Shown here: one piece after another, positions 23,797 through 34,823 of the stretch
How positions within the stretch are numbered: position 1 is the stretch's first letter
Layout of the letters: every line of letters begins with the position of its first letter
Source of the DNA: Dothistroma septosporum
Taxonomy: Eukaryota; Ascomycota; Dothideomycetes; Mycosphaerellales; Mycosphaerellaceae
Direction: 5' to 3'
Assembly: GCA_002236755.2 (NCBI GenBank)
Contig: NBZP02000011.1
Span: forward strand, 355,046-419,045
DNA length: 64,000 nucleotides
The notes under the pieces: generated by a model
Databases searched by the model: none
Told to the model about the DNA's origin: nothing
What the model saw: only the letters and a program-made list of their open reading frames with translations
Made by a program: the position numbers and the translations under genes

Positions 23797-25039
23797 ATGA
23801 AGGACGATCACTACCTGACGTATGGATATGAGTTTGAGGATGCATGGCAAGATAGTGAGAGCTGTTCGTCGTGAGTCCTTCTTCGCTCACGACCCTGATC
23901 AACGCAATGTGGAAGCATGCTGAGCATCACCTTAGTGGCCGGACGCTGGCCACGACGATTACGATGTATCGATATGAGAACGGCAGAACTTATCACGCGT
24001 TTCGTTGGTCCAAGGTCATCGTCATAGGTCATGGTTTTGCGCTGACACTTTCCAGGAGATGGCGAGTACTGGCAGCCCAACGATGAGAAGCACAACAACC
24101 ACGAGGCTATCGTGCATCACTTGTGTATTATGACCCTCGAAGATAAGTTGTACTTGGCACCAATCGTAGAGCCCAAGCGCATCCTTGACCTTGGTTCGTG
24201 CCAGTGTGCAGAAGGACATACACAGTAAACTGATCGTTGTCTAGGTACCGGTACTGGCATCTGGGCTAGTGACATAGGAGACAAGTTCCCAGACGCCGAA
24301 GTCGTCGGGACAGATCTCTCACCGGTCCAGCCGGGGATGCAACCCGACAATTGCAGTTTCGAAATCGACGACTGTTGCAGCGAATGGGTGTATCCAAAGA
24401 GCCACTTCGATTTCATCCACATCCGAGGCCTGTTTGGCTCCATAGCCGACTGGCCGACACTGTACAAGCAGTGCTATGATCACCTCGAGCCAGGAGGCTG
24501 GATCGAACAAGTCGAGTGGTCGATACACACTAGATCCGCTGACGGCACGCTCAGTCCCGATGCCACGCTGGCAAGATGGAGTCAAAATGCCTTGGAGATT
24601 GAACGGCGCACTGGAAAGACATTCGAGATTGCGGAGAACATGGCCGGCTTGATCACAGAAGCTGGTTTCACAGATCTGGTCGAGAAGAGATTCAAGTGGC
24701 CGATCGGACCGTGGAGCTCGAGTCCCAAACTGAAAGAGATTGGCCGGTGGAACCTGTTGAACTGGGAGGAAGGTATGGAAGGGTGGTGTATGGCTCCGTA
24801 TACGAGGGTGCTAGGAGTGAGCAATCATGTGCTGTCATACGCAGCTCGAGCTGATTTCATCTTCTTAGTGGTCACCCGCCCAAGTCGCCGACTGGTTGAA
24901 AGAGACTCGAGCGGCGATGAGGGATCGCAAGAAGCATGTCTATCATGAAGTGTAAGCTCGACCTTCTTGCCATGATCACATCTTCAAACTGAACCGCGAC
25001 AGACGCCTTGTCTACGCCAGCAAGCCGTTAGACTCATGA
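23797..25039 (+). CDS. SAM-dependent methyltransferase (TAM/LaeA-like class), six exons
   Basis: It probably transfers a methyl group from S-adenosylmethionine to an unknown substrate. Exons worked out by hand are 23,797-23,870; 23,936-24,003; 24,056-24,193; 24,245-24,816; 24,869-24,951; 25,003-25,039. They total 972 nt, giving 323 aa. Introns are 51-65 bp with GT..AG ends. The N-terminus has YRYENGRTYHAFR, then DGEYWQPNDE, typical of this fungal family. Motif I ILDLGTGTGIW begins near residue 89, followed by VGTDLSP (acidic loop) and HLEPGGWIEQVE (post-motif region). The end RLVYASKP matches the family C-terminus. An in-frame ATG at 23,773 would add eight residues. The second donor (GTTGGT) is weak, but only this junction restores the conserved frame. 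Substrate and pathway cannot be read from the sequence; no secondary-metabolite core gene is nearby. Confidence 0.85.
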
Positions 25040-25959
25040 TGACGAGGCTTTGGGGCGAAGCATTGGTAGCATTTTCGACCTGTAATTTTTCATCGGTGAA
25101 GATGAGGAATCAAAGTGGCTCGGCGTCAGGAGCATTTGCACTCATCCACAACGAAGCAATTAGCACATGCATAACATCAAAGACGAATGGGGGACGAAGA
25201 GAAGTCGGGACCACGGCAGCGAGAGCATGCCTTTTCAAGACTTCATCCTCGCTTCTCCTGTGCCGCAGTCCTGCATCACCACTCATCAAAGCTGCCCTCG
25301 CGACGTCAGCTACGTCCAAGTGAGATGCGACATGCGGTCTCATCACACTCATCCCGACACAACGGTTCTCCCGATAGGCGGTGCTCCCACGCGAGAAGAG
25401 CATTTCGGCTAGTTCCATCGCTACCATTGACCTGGAACATGGGCCGTGATCGGCTCAGTCCTGAAGGTTCAGGTAAGGATGATTACACCGTGAGCGTGGA
25501 CGACTGAGTGTACGTACTATTGTCTGTACATTGAAAGAGTGGCAGTGACACGTCGTGACACTAGTCTGTTCTTGTCACCAGGAATACGTCAAAACCGCAT
25601 ATCCTTTACATCGTCACGCCGCCCATCAGAGTAGCCTATCGTCTCACGGCTCTCCCGCGACCCTCACACCGAACGATATCGCCACCAAATTCATCTGCAT
25701 GACAGCCTTGGAATTGGCGCGACAGCGTCTAAAGTCTTCAGTTTCCACAAGTGGCACACGATTGTTACGTCTTCCGTGCGGTGTAAGCCGTACCGGCGAT
25801 TCACCTGATTGTATCTATACAACAAGGTCAACTGCCCGGCGCCAAGTCCACAATTAGACTGTTGCATCGATAATTGTGTCAATTTGCCAAGAAGACTATT
25901 CTCATCTAGGGTATCGTGTGCCTATGCCTCCCGTAACGCCGAACATCGCTCACAGTCTC
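25040..25959. other. Intergenic, no convincing gene
   Basis: This lies between two genes whose 3' ends face each other (methyltransferase + and alkaline phosphatase -). It contains only short frames with no recognisable domain and presumably holds both terminators. Confidence 0.6.
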
Positions 25960-27819
25960 TTAATGCTTGCATCCACAATCCACAACTCCTCGTCGTGTCT
26001 TGTGATCGCCACCATAATGGTCCAAATGATCCTGTCCATCCAACCTCTCATCCTCATCCGGCATGCGTCCGAGGAAGCCCAGCTCATCAATCTTCGCATG
26101 CTCCCTCAACTCACTAGTGACCTTCTCCACCTCATCCTCCAATTCTAGGTAGGCTCGCAGAAACTCGCCCACTTCGGTGTTTTCGTGATTGCCCGCCAGC
26201 GCCGCGGCAGCTTTAGGATCCGAGGAGTAGATGTTAACGTCCGCGCCGCTGTGTCCGTGGGTGGACCAACCGGTCTGTGCGCGGCGAGACACCATGTCGG
26301 CGAAGGTGTATGCTGCAATTCCGGGCTTTGTGACCAGGACCTCAATTTCGTCGATTGTAGGGTCGTGGATGCCGAGTGAGTTCTTCAGGAGGACCTTCAG
26401 GTACTTGTTCAGATTCTCGCTATTGGGGTCGGTGTTTGGCTCGTCTGCGGCGTTGCGCTTATCCAGGTGAACGTGATAATCATGGGCGGTGTGGCCGGCA
26501 GATTGAGAAACGTTCGCAAGGACGCCAGGGTACCAGAGATAGTCCGGGTATGCGGCGTGCAGTTGACGCGCCGTAGCTAAACCACCGGTCTCGTGGTCTG
26601 AGGTACTGACCATAAGGGTTGGTGTCTCGGTGTCCTCGATGAAGTCGAGAACGGCAGACATGGCGTGGTCGTAGGCCAGCACTTCGTGAACTTGAGCTGC
26701 GGGATCATTGGCATGACCAGCGTGATCGATGCGAGAGCCTTCGATCATGACGAAGAAACCTTTGTCACTGTCCTTGGTCGCGGCTTCCAGGATCTTCAGT
26801 GCGGTCTTGGTGGTCTCCTCGAGACTAGGGTAGACCTTGCTCTGGTGCTGACGATCGATCTCATAAGGAATGTCCGTGTCCGCGAAGAGTGCCAACAACG
26901 GCAGCTCAGCACTTGAGCTCAGACCGTCAAAGTCCTTTCGATTGTCGATGTAGCTCCAGCCATGCTTCTTCCCAGCAATCTCGACCACATCGGTATCATC
27001 GTGTCTGCAGCTTCCCGCAGTCGTGTTGGGCAAGAAATGACACCTTCCACCACCAAGCATCAGATCCACCATTCTGCCCAAAGGATGTGTCTCGCCGATC
27101 ATTTGTAGCGCGATCTCATCTTCCATCTCTCTCTTCCTAACATGACTGGCAAAGACCGCAGGCGTGGCATCTGTTATCCTAGTTGTAACGACTAGGCCCG
27201 TGGTGTATCCCAAACGCTTCGCAGCCTCCATGACACTCCCACATGGCTCGAAGTTCGGCAGCACACTGATGGCGCCATTGTAGCTCTTTTCTCCACAGCT
27301 AAATGCAGTGGCACCTGCTGCACTGTCGGTAACCAGACTCGAGCTTGATCTCGTTCTGCTCTGACCGATCAAGTGCTCGTCCAGAATCAGCGTGTCATCC
27401 CAAGGCAGGTGCTTTGTGTACTGTCGCCAACTTCTGGTCAACGTCAGCGAAGTAGGTCCCATGCCGTCCGAGACCATGAAGATGAGATTCTTCTTCCCCG
27501 CCTCTGTCGAATTGCCTTCACTTGGTGTCTCTCCCGCTCCTCCGCCGCTGCCAGGGCTACCATTATCTCCACCTCCAGTTTGTAGGTTGTGCTGATAGAT
27601 CACAGCCAGTATGATGACTGCAGCGGTCGCAATAAGCGCCCAGACGAACAATCCAATTTCCCGCCATTTCCGGCTCTTAGAGGGCGACGGCTCTACCTGT
27701 TTTCCTGTTCTCTGGCCAGTCAAAAGCGCATCCTCCTCTTCTAGACCGCTTTCGCCAGAGTTCTGGGAGGAAGGTCGATGGGCGAGAAGTGGTTCCTCGC
27801 CTCGAGAGGTGCTGGTCAT
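25960..27819 (-). CDS. PHO8: Vacuolar alkaline phosphatase, PHO8 type
   Basis: It hydrolyses phosphate monoesters in the vacuole lumen. It is a single exon of 619 aa starting at ATG 27,819. The N-terminal tail of about 52 residues is cytosolic and contains EEDALL (residues 28-33), an acidic dileucine signal of the kind that sends yeast Pho8 to the vacuole by the AP-3 route. One membrane anchor follows (about 54-76) in type II orientation, then a Gly/Ser-rich stalk. The catalytic domain has MVSDGMGPTS (metal ligand), VTDSAAGATAFSCG (nucleophile Ser), IDHAGHAND, STSDHETGG and THGHSGADV, all intact metal- and phosphate-site motifs. NTT and NVS type sequons are present. Length matches the eukaryotic family. 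The C-terminal tail is charged and low in homology. Confidence 0.95.
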   Translation of the reverse strand: MTSTSRGEEPLLAHRPSSQNSGESGLEEEDALLTGQRTGKQVEPSPSKSRKWREIGLFVWALIATAAVIILAVIYQHNLQTGGGDNGSPGSGGGAGETPSEGNSTEAGKKNLIFMVSDGMGPTSLTLTRSWRQYTKHLPWDDTLILDEHLIGQSRTRSSSSLVTDSAAGATAFSCGEKSYNGAISVLPNFEPCGSVMEAAKRLGYTTGLVVTTRITDATPAVFASHVRKREMEDEIALQMIGETHPLGRMVDLMLGGGRCHFLPNTTAGSCRHDDTDVVEIAGKKHGWSYIDNRKDFDGLSSSAELPLLALFADTDIPYEIDRQHQSKVYPSLEETTKTALKILEAATKDSDKGFFVMIEGSRIDHAGHANDPAAQVHEVLAYDHAMSAVLDFIEDTETPTLMVSTSDHETGGLATARQLHAAYPDYLWYPGVLANVSQSAGHTAHDYHVHLDKRNAADEPNTDPNSENLNKYLKVLLKNSLGIHDPTIDEIEVLVTKPGIAAYTFADMVSRRAQTGWSTHGHSGADVNIYSSDPKAAAALAGNHENTEVGEFLRAYLELEDEVEKVTSELREHAKIDELGFLGRMPDEDERLDGQDHLDHYGGDHKTRRGVVDCGCKH

Positions 27820-28294
27820 TGTTATGCGTGCGTATAGATAGGAGGAAGGGTGAGTGAGCTTGTCGTTCTTAGGTGCGCCAATCAGGTCTTATGAAGAGCA
27901 TCAACGGCTATTGAGTGCCGTAGAGGGTTTATGATGTTGTTGTTTTAGGCCTGGACAGCAGCGGACGCGAGTTGCAACAAGGGTCCAGGATCACGATCAC
28001 ATGCGCCACTACCCGCTCCTAGGACAATATTGTAAAAGCAGTCTGCCCTCACGCCACAGCCGCGAGTCGTACTGCAGATGGTAGTATTCGCATTGCAGGT
28101 GATGTCCCTCCTTTCGAGAGGCGACCAAGTAGCACACAAGTCAAGGAAACAGCGTCGACTACAAAATCTACCAACCAGAGGCCAACGTTCATTTACTCCC
28201 TGATCTCAGACTCATCCAAATTTATCGCTAGTCGTTTCGTATCCTGTCGTGATCGTCGTTTCTGTCGCCCTTTCTACAGCATTTTATGCATAGC
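27820..28294. other. Intergenic between PHO8 promoter and glycine-zipper gene 3' end
   Basis: 475 bp lie between the PHO8 start codon and the stop codon of the next minus-strand gene. No gene was seen. It should contain the PHO8 promoter. A PHO4-type site (CACGTG/CACGTT core) was not convincingly found by eye. Confidence 0.5.
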
Positions 28295-29710
28295 TCAACG
28301 CACGTTGCTCCGGCTTCGACCATAGTCTCTGCCGTCAAACTTCTGCTCCCATCGCTCCTCATCATCCTCGAGGTGCTGCTCTTTCTTGTTCTTGTATTCA
28401 CGCCATTGATTCTCCGCTGCATTCGCGCCGAGACCGCCTACTATGGCGCCCAAGATAATGTCGCGTTGGCGATGCTTTTGTCCGAATTCTCGGCCAGCTA
28501 GTCCGCCAATAACGGCACCAGCGATACCGACACCCAGGCCACGCCCGCTTGTATCGAATGCGCCTTGAATCTTGTCTCCAATGCCACCGCCGCGCTCTCT
28601 TGATCCAGAACGGCTGCGAGGGGAAGGAGAGCGAGAGTATGAGCGGTCGCCGCCACGAGAGCCCCTTGTGCGTCTACTGACGTAGGAGTCCTGTCTGTCA
28701 AGCGCGCCATCCGATCGGCGACCATATTGCGCCACCGTACCAGCACCATAGGGCCCCTCTGTTCCAGAACGGAAGCTCTCCTCGCGCGTCGCCGCAGGTC
28801 GGCTCATGGGCTGCAGAAATGTCAGCGATGTCCCCTTTTGGTCCCCACCGGCTTGTTGACGAACAACGAGTGGTCCTGAACTTACAGGGCCACGATATCT
28901 CTCCGTCTCCTCTATAACGCGATCGTAGTCGCGATCATCATCATACCCACGACCGCTTCCCGACTTGTACCTGCGCCCGCTGCGCTCGTCGTAGTCACTA
29001 TCATCATCGTCGTAGTATCTGTTCCGAGGTGGCTGAGAGCGCGGTCGTGGTGCGTCGCGGGCATACCCATCACCACCTCTGTAGTCATCGTTGTAGCCCG
29101 ATGCCATGGCGCTGTCTCGTCTGTCGTCCTTGACTTTCAGGATCGAAGTTGAGGTTGCGACTACTGAAGCACGCCTGCCTTCTCTGATGTAGCTGAGGTC
29201 GGTACTGTCGAGCACAGATTCAGCACGGCGCCTGGGGTCGTCGACTTCTTCTTCGTACTCTCTGAGGACTCTGTCGCTCTCTTCGCTTTCTTGTTGGAGG
29301 GTACCTGAACGGTATGTTTCACGTTCCAACGAGGGGAGGCTGTTGCGCTGCCTTCTTCGCGAACCGGGCAAGGTCGCAGTGCAACTTGTCGCGCCGACAG
29401 TAGCGCCAGTAGCGGCAGCGGCAGCCGGAGTTATGGGACTCGAGCGAGGTGCAGCGCCCTTGATTCTCGTGCAAGAGGCCGCGCGCACAGTAGGCGAGCG
29501 TCTTCCGTCGCGCTTTCTCGATGACGCAGAATCGCTGCTTTGTTTGACTTGCCTCTCGGGATCGTTGAATGGCCCACGATATGGTATGTATCCCGTGTCC
29601 TCGACTGTCTTGCCGTTGACGTGTTTTTGATATTTGTCCCAGCCTTTGTCGAAATGCTTGTCAGTCAAATAGTTCACAGCCTCGAGAGAGTTCTCCACGA
29701 CGCCTTCCAT
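28295..29710 (-). CDS. Glycine-zipper (2TM) protein with charged, Ser/Arg-rich middle
   Basis: Function is unknown; glycine-zipper proteins of this type are thought to pack helices in membranes. Exons are 29,710-28,886 and 28,810-28,295, giving 446 aa. The intron (28,811-28,885) has GTAAGT and a CTGCAG end with branch site GCTGAC; it is 75 nt with no stop, so its retention would add 25 residues. The start MEGVVENSLEAVNYLTDKHF (29,710) is preferred over the open frame that runs upstream to 30,112, because the upstream part is Ala/Arg-rich and unlike the rest. The middle is rich in Arg, Asp, Ser and Tyr. The C-terminal part has GLGVGIAGAVIGGLAGREFG and ILGAIVGGLGANAAE, two Gly-zipper helices, then a Lys/Glu-rich tail. 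Confidence 0.75.
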   Translation of the reverse strand: MEGVVENSLEAVNYLTDKHFDKGWDKYQKHVNGKTVEDTGYIPYRGPFNDPERQVKQSSDSASSRKRDGRRSPTVRAASCTRIKGAAPRSSPITPAAAAATGATVGATSCTATLPGSRRRQRNSLPSLERETYRSGTLQQESEESDRVLREYEEEVDDPRRRAESVLDSTDLSYIREGRRASVVATSTSILKVKDDRRDSAMASGYNDDYRGGDGYARDAPRPRSQPPRNRYYDDDDSDYDERSGRRYKSGSGRGYDDDRDYDRVIEETERYRGPVSSGPLVVRQQAGGDQKGTSLTFLQPMSRPAATREESFRSGTEGPYGAGTVAQYGRRSDGALDRQDSYVSRRTRGSRGGDRSYSRSPSPRSRSGSRERGGGIGDKIQGAFDTSGRGLGVGIAGAVIGGLAGREFGQKHRQRDIILGAIVGGLGANAAENQWREYKNKKEQHLEDDEERWEQKFDGRDYGRSRSNVR

Positions 29711-31134
29711 CTGCGACGGCACAGCGGCGAGACTCGGCACGCCAGGTCCAGCTGCGGCGCGGTGGCGGGAAAGCTTCTGCGCTGAGCGAGCAGAGGGGCG
29801 AGGGGCGAGGGGCAGCGCGGAGTCGGCCGGCTGTTTCAATATGACGCAAGGCCGCAGCAGAGGGCGCGATCTGAGAAGGGTGTGCCAGTAGCACTGCCCA
29901 CAGCACTGCCCACCAATCGATGCAGGGCCGAAAGGGTCAGTCAAGCGTCTGCTGATGAGACGATTGTAAAATGTCCTTCCTTCTAATCCAGCAGGCAGCT
30001 CTGCTTTTGCAGCGGCGAGTTGGCGAGTTGATGGCTTGGTGATATGGAGTGGCGATATCACATTCCTGCCGGCGTGATGGCCTCGCACGTGTCGCTGAGG
30101 GTCCCGTCTCACGTGAGTCTGCGTTCGAGATGCAAGACAGTCGTCCTGGTGCTGGTGTGCTGTTGGCCCGCGTGGTAGTGGAATTGAGTCGGAAAAGTGA
30201 GTGATTGACTCTTGCTGTGTTGAAGCGTGCGAGACCAGCGACGGCGAGCTGCTCGCGATGCTTTTAGGCAGAGTCTGCCTGCTTCAACCCCCAATTTCGG
30301 CTCCTCACCTATTCGCTGCCAGCAAATCTCACGATGCTCGTTTCCGCTGTGCTGGCAGTCGTCTTGGCGGAGAATGAGATCATCAAGCAGCAGCAAAGCA
30401 TTGATTGGGCTCTAGGGATGCTGGCATGCACCCGCCGGCGCGAGCGGGCGAAGTGCGTCGATGCAGGCTAATGCCACCGCCGTGGAGGATGCCGCGCTCT
30501 GCGCGCCGTAAGGTGATACTGGAGGACTGTCGTTCGCTGACGTGGTGTGCGCGCTGCATGGAGGGCGTCAGTACATGTGTAAGGCGACCCACAAGCGGTG
30601 AATGCAAGTGAGATGGCACTGCAGGCAAGGCACACGGGGACTGCCTAGCCCTCACTTGACGGCACCACTCCATTCACTCGTGTCGCGCGCGGCTCAACAG
30701 AGACCCTGCACTGGTTCTCTGCGACCTGTCGATCAGGAGCACGCGCGGCGTGGACGGTGCCACGTGTCGCTGATGCTGCGTAGATTTGGAGCAGGACATC
30801 GATGATGCCGTGCACCTCATCACTAGACTGGACCATGCCACGATCACGCTGCGATGGTGGCAAGCCGGCTATGCACTCGATTGACAGCAGCGTCGTGTAG
30901 TACAGGGCAGCTAGGCAGTCAGAGTAAGCATATGTTCTCGGAATGGGAAGGATTGTTGCACTGGGCCTCGCCAGAACACTCGCCCAATCGCGCAATCGCA
31001 ATGTCCGCAATAACATCGTCCTTAAAAGTTCGATCGAAAAGGGGTGGGCAATACTATCCTATGTATCACAATTTAGATCTCGCGGGCAAAGGCGTCCACT
31101 CGCAACAGTTCCACGAACATCGCCACCATAGAAA
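29711..31134. other. Intergenic, no convincing gene
   Basis: The minus-strand frame continues open to 30,112 above the chosen start of the glycine-zipper gene. It could be 5' leader or an N-terminal extension. The rest contains only short overlapping frames. Confidence 0.5.
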
Positions 31135-31962
31135 ATGGGACTTCGTAACAGGTTCGGCAACATGGACTTCTTCGCAGAGCTCGAGCGCATGGCCGCCGCC
31201 GCAGAGGTTCGCGATACCGATAACATCGAACAGGCTGTGTCACTAAGGCAGAGCATCTTTGGCTACTCCTTCTGGGAAGTCGAGCAGCAAGTACTGCAGC
31301 AGCGATCCGACTTGACATCGACGGTAGCTCAAGACCTGTGGGAATCAGTCAGAGAAGAGCAAGAAATCCTCGGTCATGACAGAGAACCGTATTCTAACTG
31401 GCCCAACCTGGCGCGAAGGCCTAGGCCGACAGTACTTCCTTCACAGTCGGCTTTGACGAGTCGCGGCGTGCTGGATCGAGAATACATCTTCAAGCTCGGG
31501 GTACTCGTCACCTCTGCCCACGTTCTCCAGGACATTGCCGGCCTGCCTCATCCTCCCAAACTCTTATTCGGCTGGTCATAGGAAGGATCTGAACAGACAG
31601 CACATTTCTGCCGTATCGACGGCACGACCAGGGCAAAGATCGTAGACTGGCTGGCGAAGAAAGCACCCACATTTCGGCCTCTCTTTATCGTACAGTCCCT
31701 TGCTTCGAAGAACCTCGATCCAATGGGCAGTGCACCAACGCTTAATTTGGACAGCATCTTGCCTCAACATAGGCCACACAATGCCATGAACGTCTCCCCA
31801 TCGCAGGATGAATACCCTGTCTGGTAGCATGAAGAGGTGCTACGACCTTATGAGACTTCGGCGTACGAGGTCGTTAGATGCAAGATTCAGCTGAGTGGCG
31901 TAGATCTTGGATCATGGCATGTTCTGACCTTCCGCTCCAGAGGCGATAGACTGGGGCGCTGA
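31135..31962 (+). pseudogene. Gamma-glutamylcyclotransferase-like relic with two in-frame TAG stops and a lost core
   Basis: A single frame of 276 codons from ATG 31,135 to TGA 31,960 is broken by TAG at 31,579 and TAG at 31,825, with no frameshift. The first part (148 codons) is a predicted helical region I do not recognise. The second has KIVDWLAKKAPTFRPLFIVQ, ILPQHRPHNA and DEYPVW. In fungal GGCT-like proteins DEYPVW is normally followed by YFFYGTL, the start of the cyclotransferase fold. Here it is followed directly by a stop and then HEEVLRPYETSAYEVVRCKI, which resembles the distal part of that fold. So I infer that about 50-60 residues of the core are missing. An intact frame of 148 aa remains at the 5' end and could still be translated. 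Confidence 0.6.
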
Positions 31963-32450
31963 GCTCCGCGAGAAGAGGCCGGGACAACGATCATCCTCGC
32001 TGCCACGAATGGTTCTGGACGTCGAATCTTTCGCCAAATGCACATTCCGTAAAGCACTTGGCTCGGCGCCGCGACAAGCGACGCCGTAGCGTTTTTGCCT
32101 GGCTGAAACGTGGCTGTGAGACCAGGCGAAGCTCAAGCACGCCCTCGAGTGACATCCGCGCCCTTCAGCATCTCATGAGCGTGATCTGATCTTATGACAC
32201 GACATCCTACTTGCATCGCACAGAAGCTGTGTTGATGCAAAAGCTACAAAGCCCAATCCCAGCTGCTTAAGCCTAGGCCTGCCGACTGCCTTGGCCGGAA
32301 ACCAAGCTTCGCATGATGGCAGTGCATCAACCACGTGGTCTTGAGAGTACGTACAGAAACCGTGTGGCCTCCGGCGACGTTGAGGCAGCCTCAGCTCGAC
32401 GCTCTGGAGGATCGTCTCCGTATCCGCCGATAGGAAAGGAAGCGACAGCG
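31963..32450. other. Intergenic upstream of HET gene
   Basis: 488 bp. An in-frame ATG for the HET gene occurs at 32,313, so the last 138 bp may be coding. No other gene was seen. Confidence 0.5.
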
Positions 32451-34720
32451 ATGGCATCGTCTCAGGTCGTCGAATGGATGTGGTCCAAAGTTGAACATCT
32501 TCCAGCTGGCGCAAATCGAGACCAAGGCCCGTTCGTGCAGTTTGCGCAATTTGACAAGACAGGTCTCAAGATCCGGCTGATCCGAGCCAACACGAAGAGT
32601 ATCCGCTTCTTCGCGATATCTCACGTCTGGGGAGACACGGCCTGGAGGAAAGTGCAATGCACTGACGACGATATCCTCACATCAGCTAGCAAAGCCAAAT
32701 TCATCGACGAATGCCTGTATCATCTGGTTGGGGAGACCTGTTTCTGGATGGACACTGTGACAGTGAACCAGCGAGACCAAGCTGAAGTCATCAGCACCGT
32801 GCAAGCCATACCCGACATCTTCAAGGACGCAGAGAAAACGATTGCGATCACGGAAGGAGACGGATTCGAGACTTGCTGTGCTGAAGCTCTGCATGGCTTT
32901 CGGGCATGGAATGATTTCGATCGTCGGTTGCAGGTACGTTTGATACCAAGAACAGCGTCTCGCAGTGGTCTAGTCGACCATGAGGTGCTCGCGGCGTGCG
33001 CTTGACATTGCACTGCTTTGAGGCATTCGTCCGTTCTCGAAGTCATGTCTGTGTACTATCTGAGCATTGCTGACGTCTCTCACCTGCAGCCACATTTCGA
33101 AGGGCACCATGGCATATCGAGCAAGCCGGACTCTTACCTAAGGCGTCTCTGGACATTACAAGAAGTGACACTGTCACACACGATACAATTCGTAGCAATG
33201 CCTCAAGGTATGCGGGCTATGCTTCTAAGTTAAGCTTGCACTAACTTTGCTAAGAGCTCATAACGCAAGCATCGAAGACCTGCTTGGACGACCTGCTCTG
33301 CTACGGCGAAGGGTGGATGCGAGTGCGCGATGCTCTCAACAGCTTGTCGAATGCATTCGTAGCACGCTCATCTGGTACTGAGATCGACCACAGCTCTGAC
33401 AAAGATGCACGCTCTGTTGACTTCATCCGGGCATATATCGAAGGAGGAACTGTGTCAACGGCCAGAGTCTTGGCCAGAGACGTCACTGAGGATATCTTCT
33501 CAGACTCTTTCACAAAGTGGTTCTGGGCCTCGGAGCGTATTGCAACCAAACCACGAGACTACGTCTTCGCCACTATGCCGCAATTCCCTTGGTATCGATA
33601 TCCACGCCATGCTGAGAGTATGACTTTCAGCGAGATATTCTCGGACCTGGCGCTGAAGTCTCGTCGATCTGGTCATCCATTTACCAGCAGAATCTTAGGA
33701 GGTATGATAGACTGTGATACTTGCGGCGGTTCTGTTGAGAGCCTCTGGATGCCAAGTAGTGCACAGCCGGAGCCTGAATGCCTAGGAGACTTTATCAAAT
33801 TACTTGCGTATCCTGTGGACTCTCCACTACCGGGTGAAACGACCGCAGTCCATTTCGCCGCTCTGGCTACTGTCAATCTCACTACTTGCCAATGGGAAGC
33901 ATCTGGTGCTAGCTGTCTACGCATTGTCAAAAGCGCCATCAACTTCTCCAGTGACTTATGGACCATCAGTCACCGAGTCGGGGAGCTCTCGAAGTACGGC
34001 TCACTTATCAGCAGGGTAGATCTGGAGCCCTTTGTGCAGACCCAACGCAACGACTGGAGGTACACCTTGAGCCATGGGCCGCTCTCCGCCTCTGCTACCG
34101 AAACCGCCATCGCCGGTCTCACCAAAGTCCTAGACCTCCTCCTCGGCGCCGTTGACGAGCACCAAGTCAATCGACCAATGCGATCCGACTGGGACTACTT
34201 CAGTCGCTCAATGACCAACGCATGGCACCCGCAAATGCAACAGGCTCTGTTTTTGATGGCTGCAATGATAAGCTGCCGAGTCCCTCTCTCTGCTTTCAAA
34301 TGGACTTACAAACGCTTCTGGCCTGTGACAGTAGCACTGCAAGACGGCACAAGCTGCATTGGGATGATAGCGTGGCGGTATGTCTTCAGGCTTGCTACTT
34401 TGATTTTACCCAGCACATCCGGTCTTGGTAGTGACCCAAAAGGCCCTGTAGTCATGATAGCAGCTCAACACCACTCGGATGCGAGGCTCAAGGGGAAGGA
34501 CTTGGTGCTGGTGGATGCATACACGAAGATACCGATTGGTCTGGTGCCGGACTTCACATGGGAGGTCACTAGTCATACTGACACAGAAGCGAGCCGGCAT
34601 GTGATGACGGAACGCTTGACAAAGCTGTATGGACCGCTCATCAGCCATACGGTTGACAGTGGGGTCTCGGCTATATACTGCGCTCCACTGGACGCTGTGA
34701 ACATTCAGCCGCCGTCCTAA
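32451..34720 (+). CDS. HET (heterokaryon incompatibility) domain protein
   Basis: HET domains mediate non-self recognition and programmed cell death after hyphal fusion; the TIR-like fold is known from the family. Exons are 32,451-32,933; 33,090-33,207; 33,270-34,720, giving 683 aa. The introns are 156 bp (long for this window) and 62 bp (CTAAC branch site). Motifs: FFAISHVWGDT (about residue 53), CFWMDTVTVNQRD and DIFKDAEKTIAI (about 97-134), and RRLWTLQEV in exon 2 (about 180). The C-terminal 480 residues are family-specific and carry no domain I can name. An ATG at 32,313 would add 46 residues. The stop is 103 bp from the stop of the convergent WD40 gene. The first intron could hide a small exon, but no candidate keeps the frame. 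Confidence 0.85.
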
Positions 34721-34823
34721 GACACGAGTAGCGGCGCAGGTGCAATGGCGGAGTCTTCTGAGTGCAAGGATCTGTGTCCACCATATCCACGCACCTTTCT
34801 CGAGACTCGCGAGCGCAACTCTT

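Noticed and set aside
23797..27819. Secondary-metabolite cluster around the LaeA-like methyltransferase
   Set aside because: No polyketide synthase, NRPS, terpene synthase or P450 is present; the neighbours are housekeeping genes.
29711..30112. N-terminal extension of the glycine-zipper protein
   Set aside because: Composition is Ala/Arg-rich and unlike a conserved domain; the MEGVVENSLEAV start looks like a natural N-terminus. Not fully excluded.
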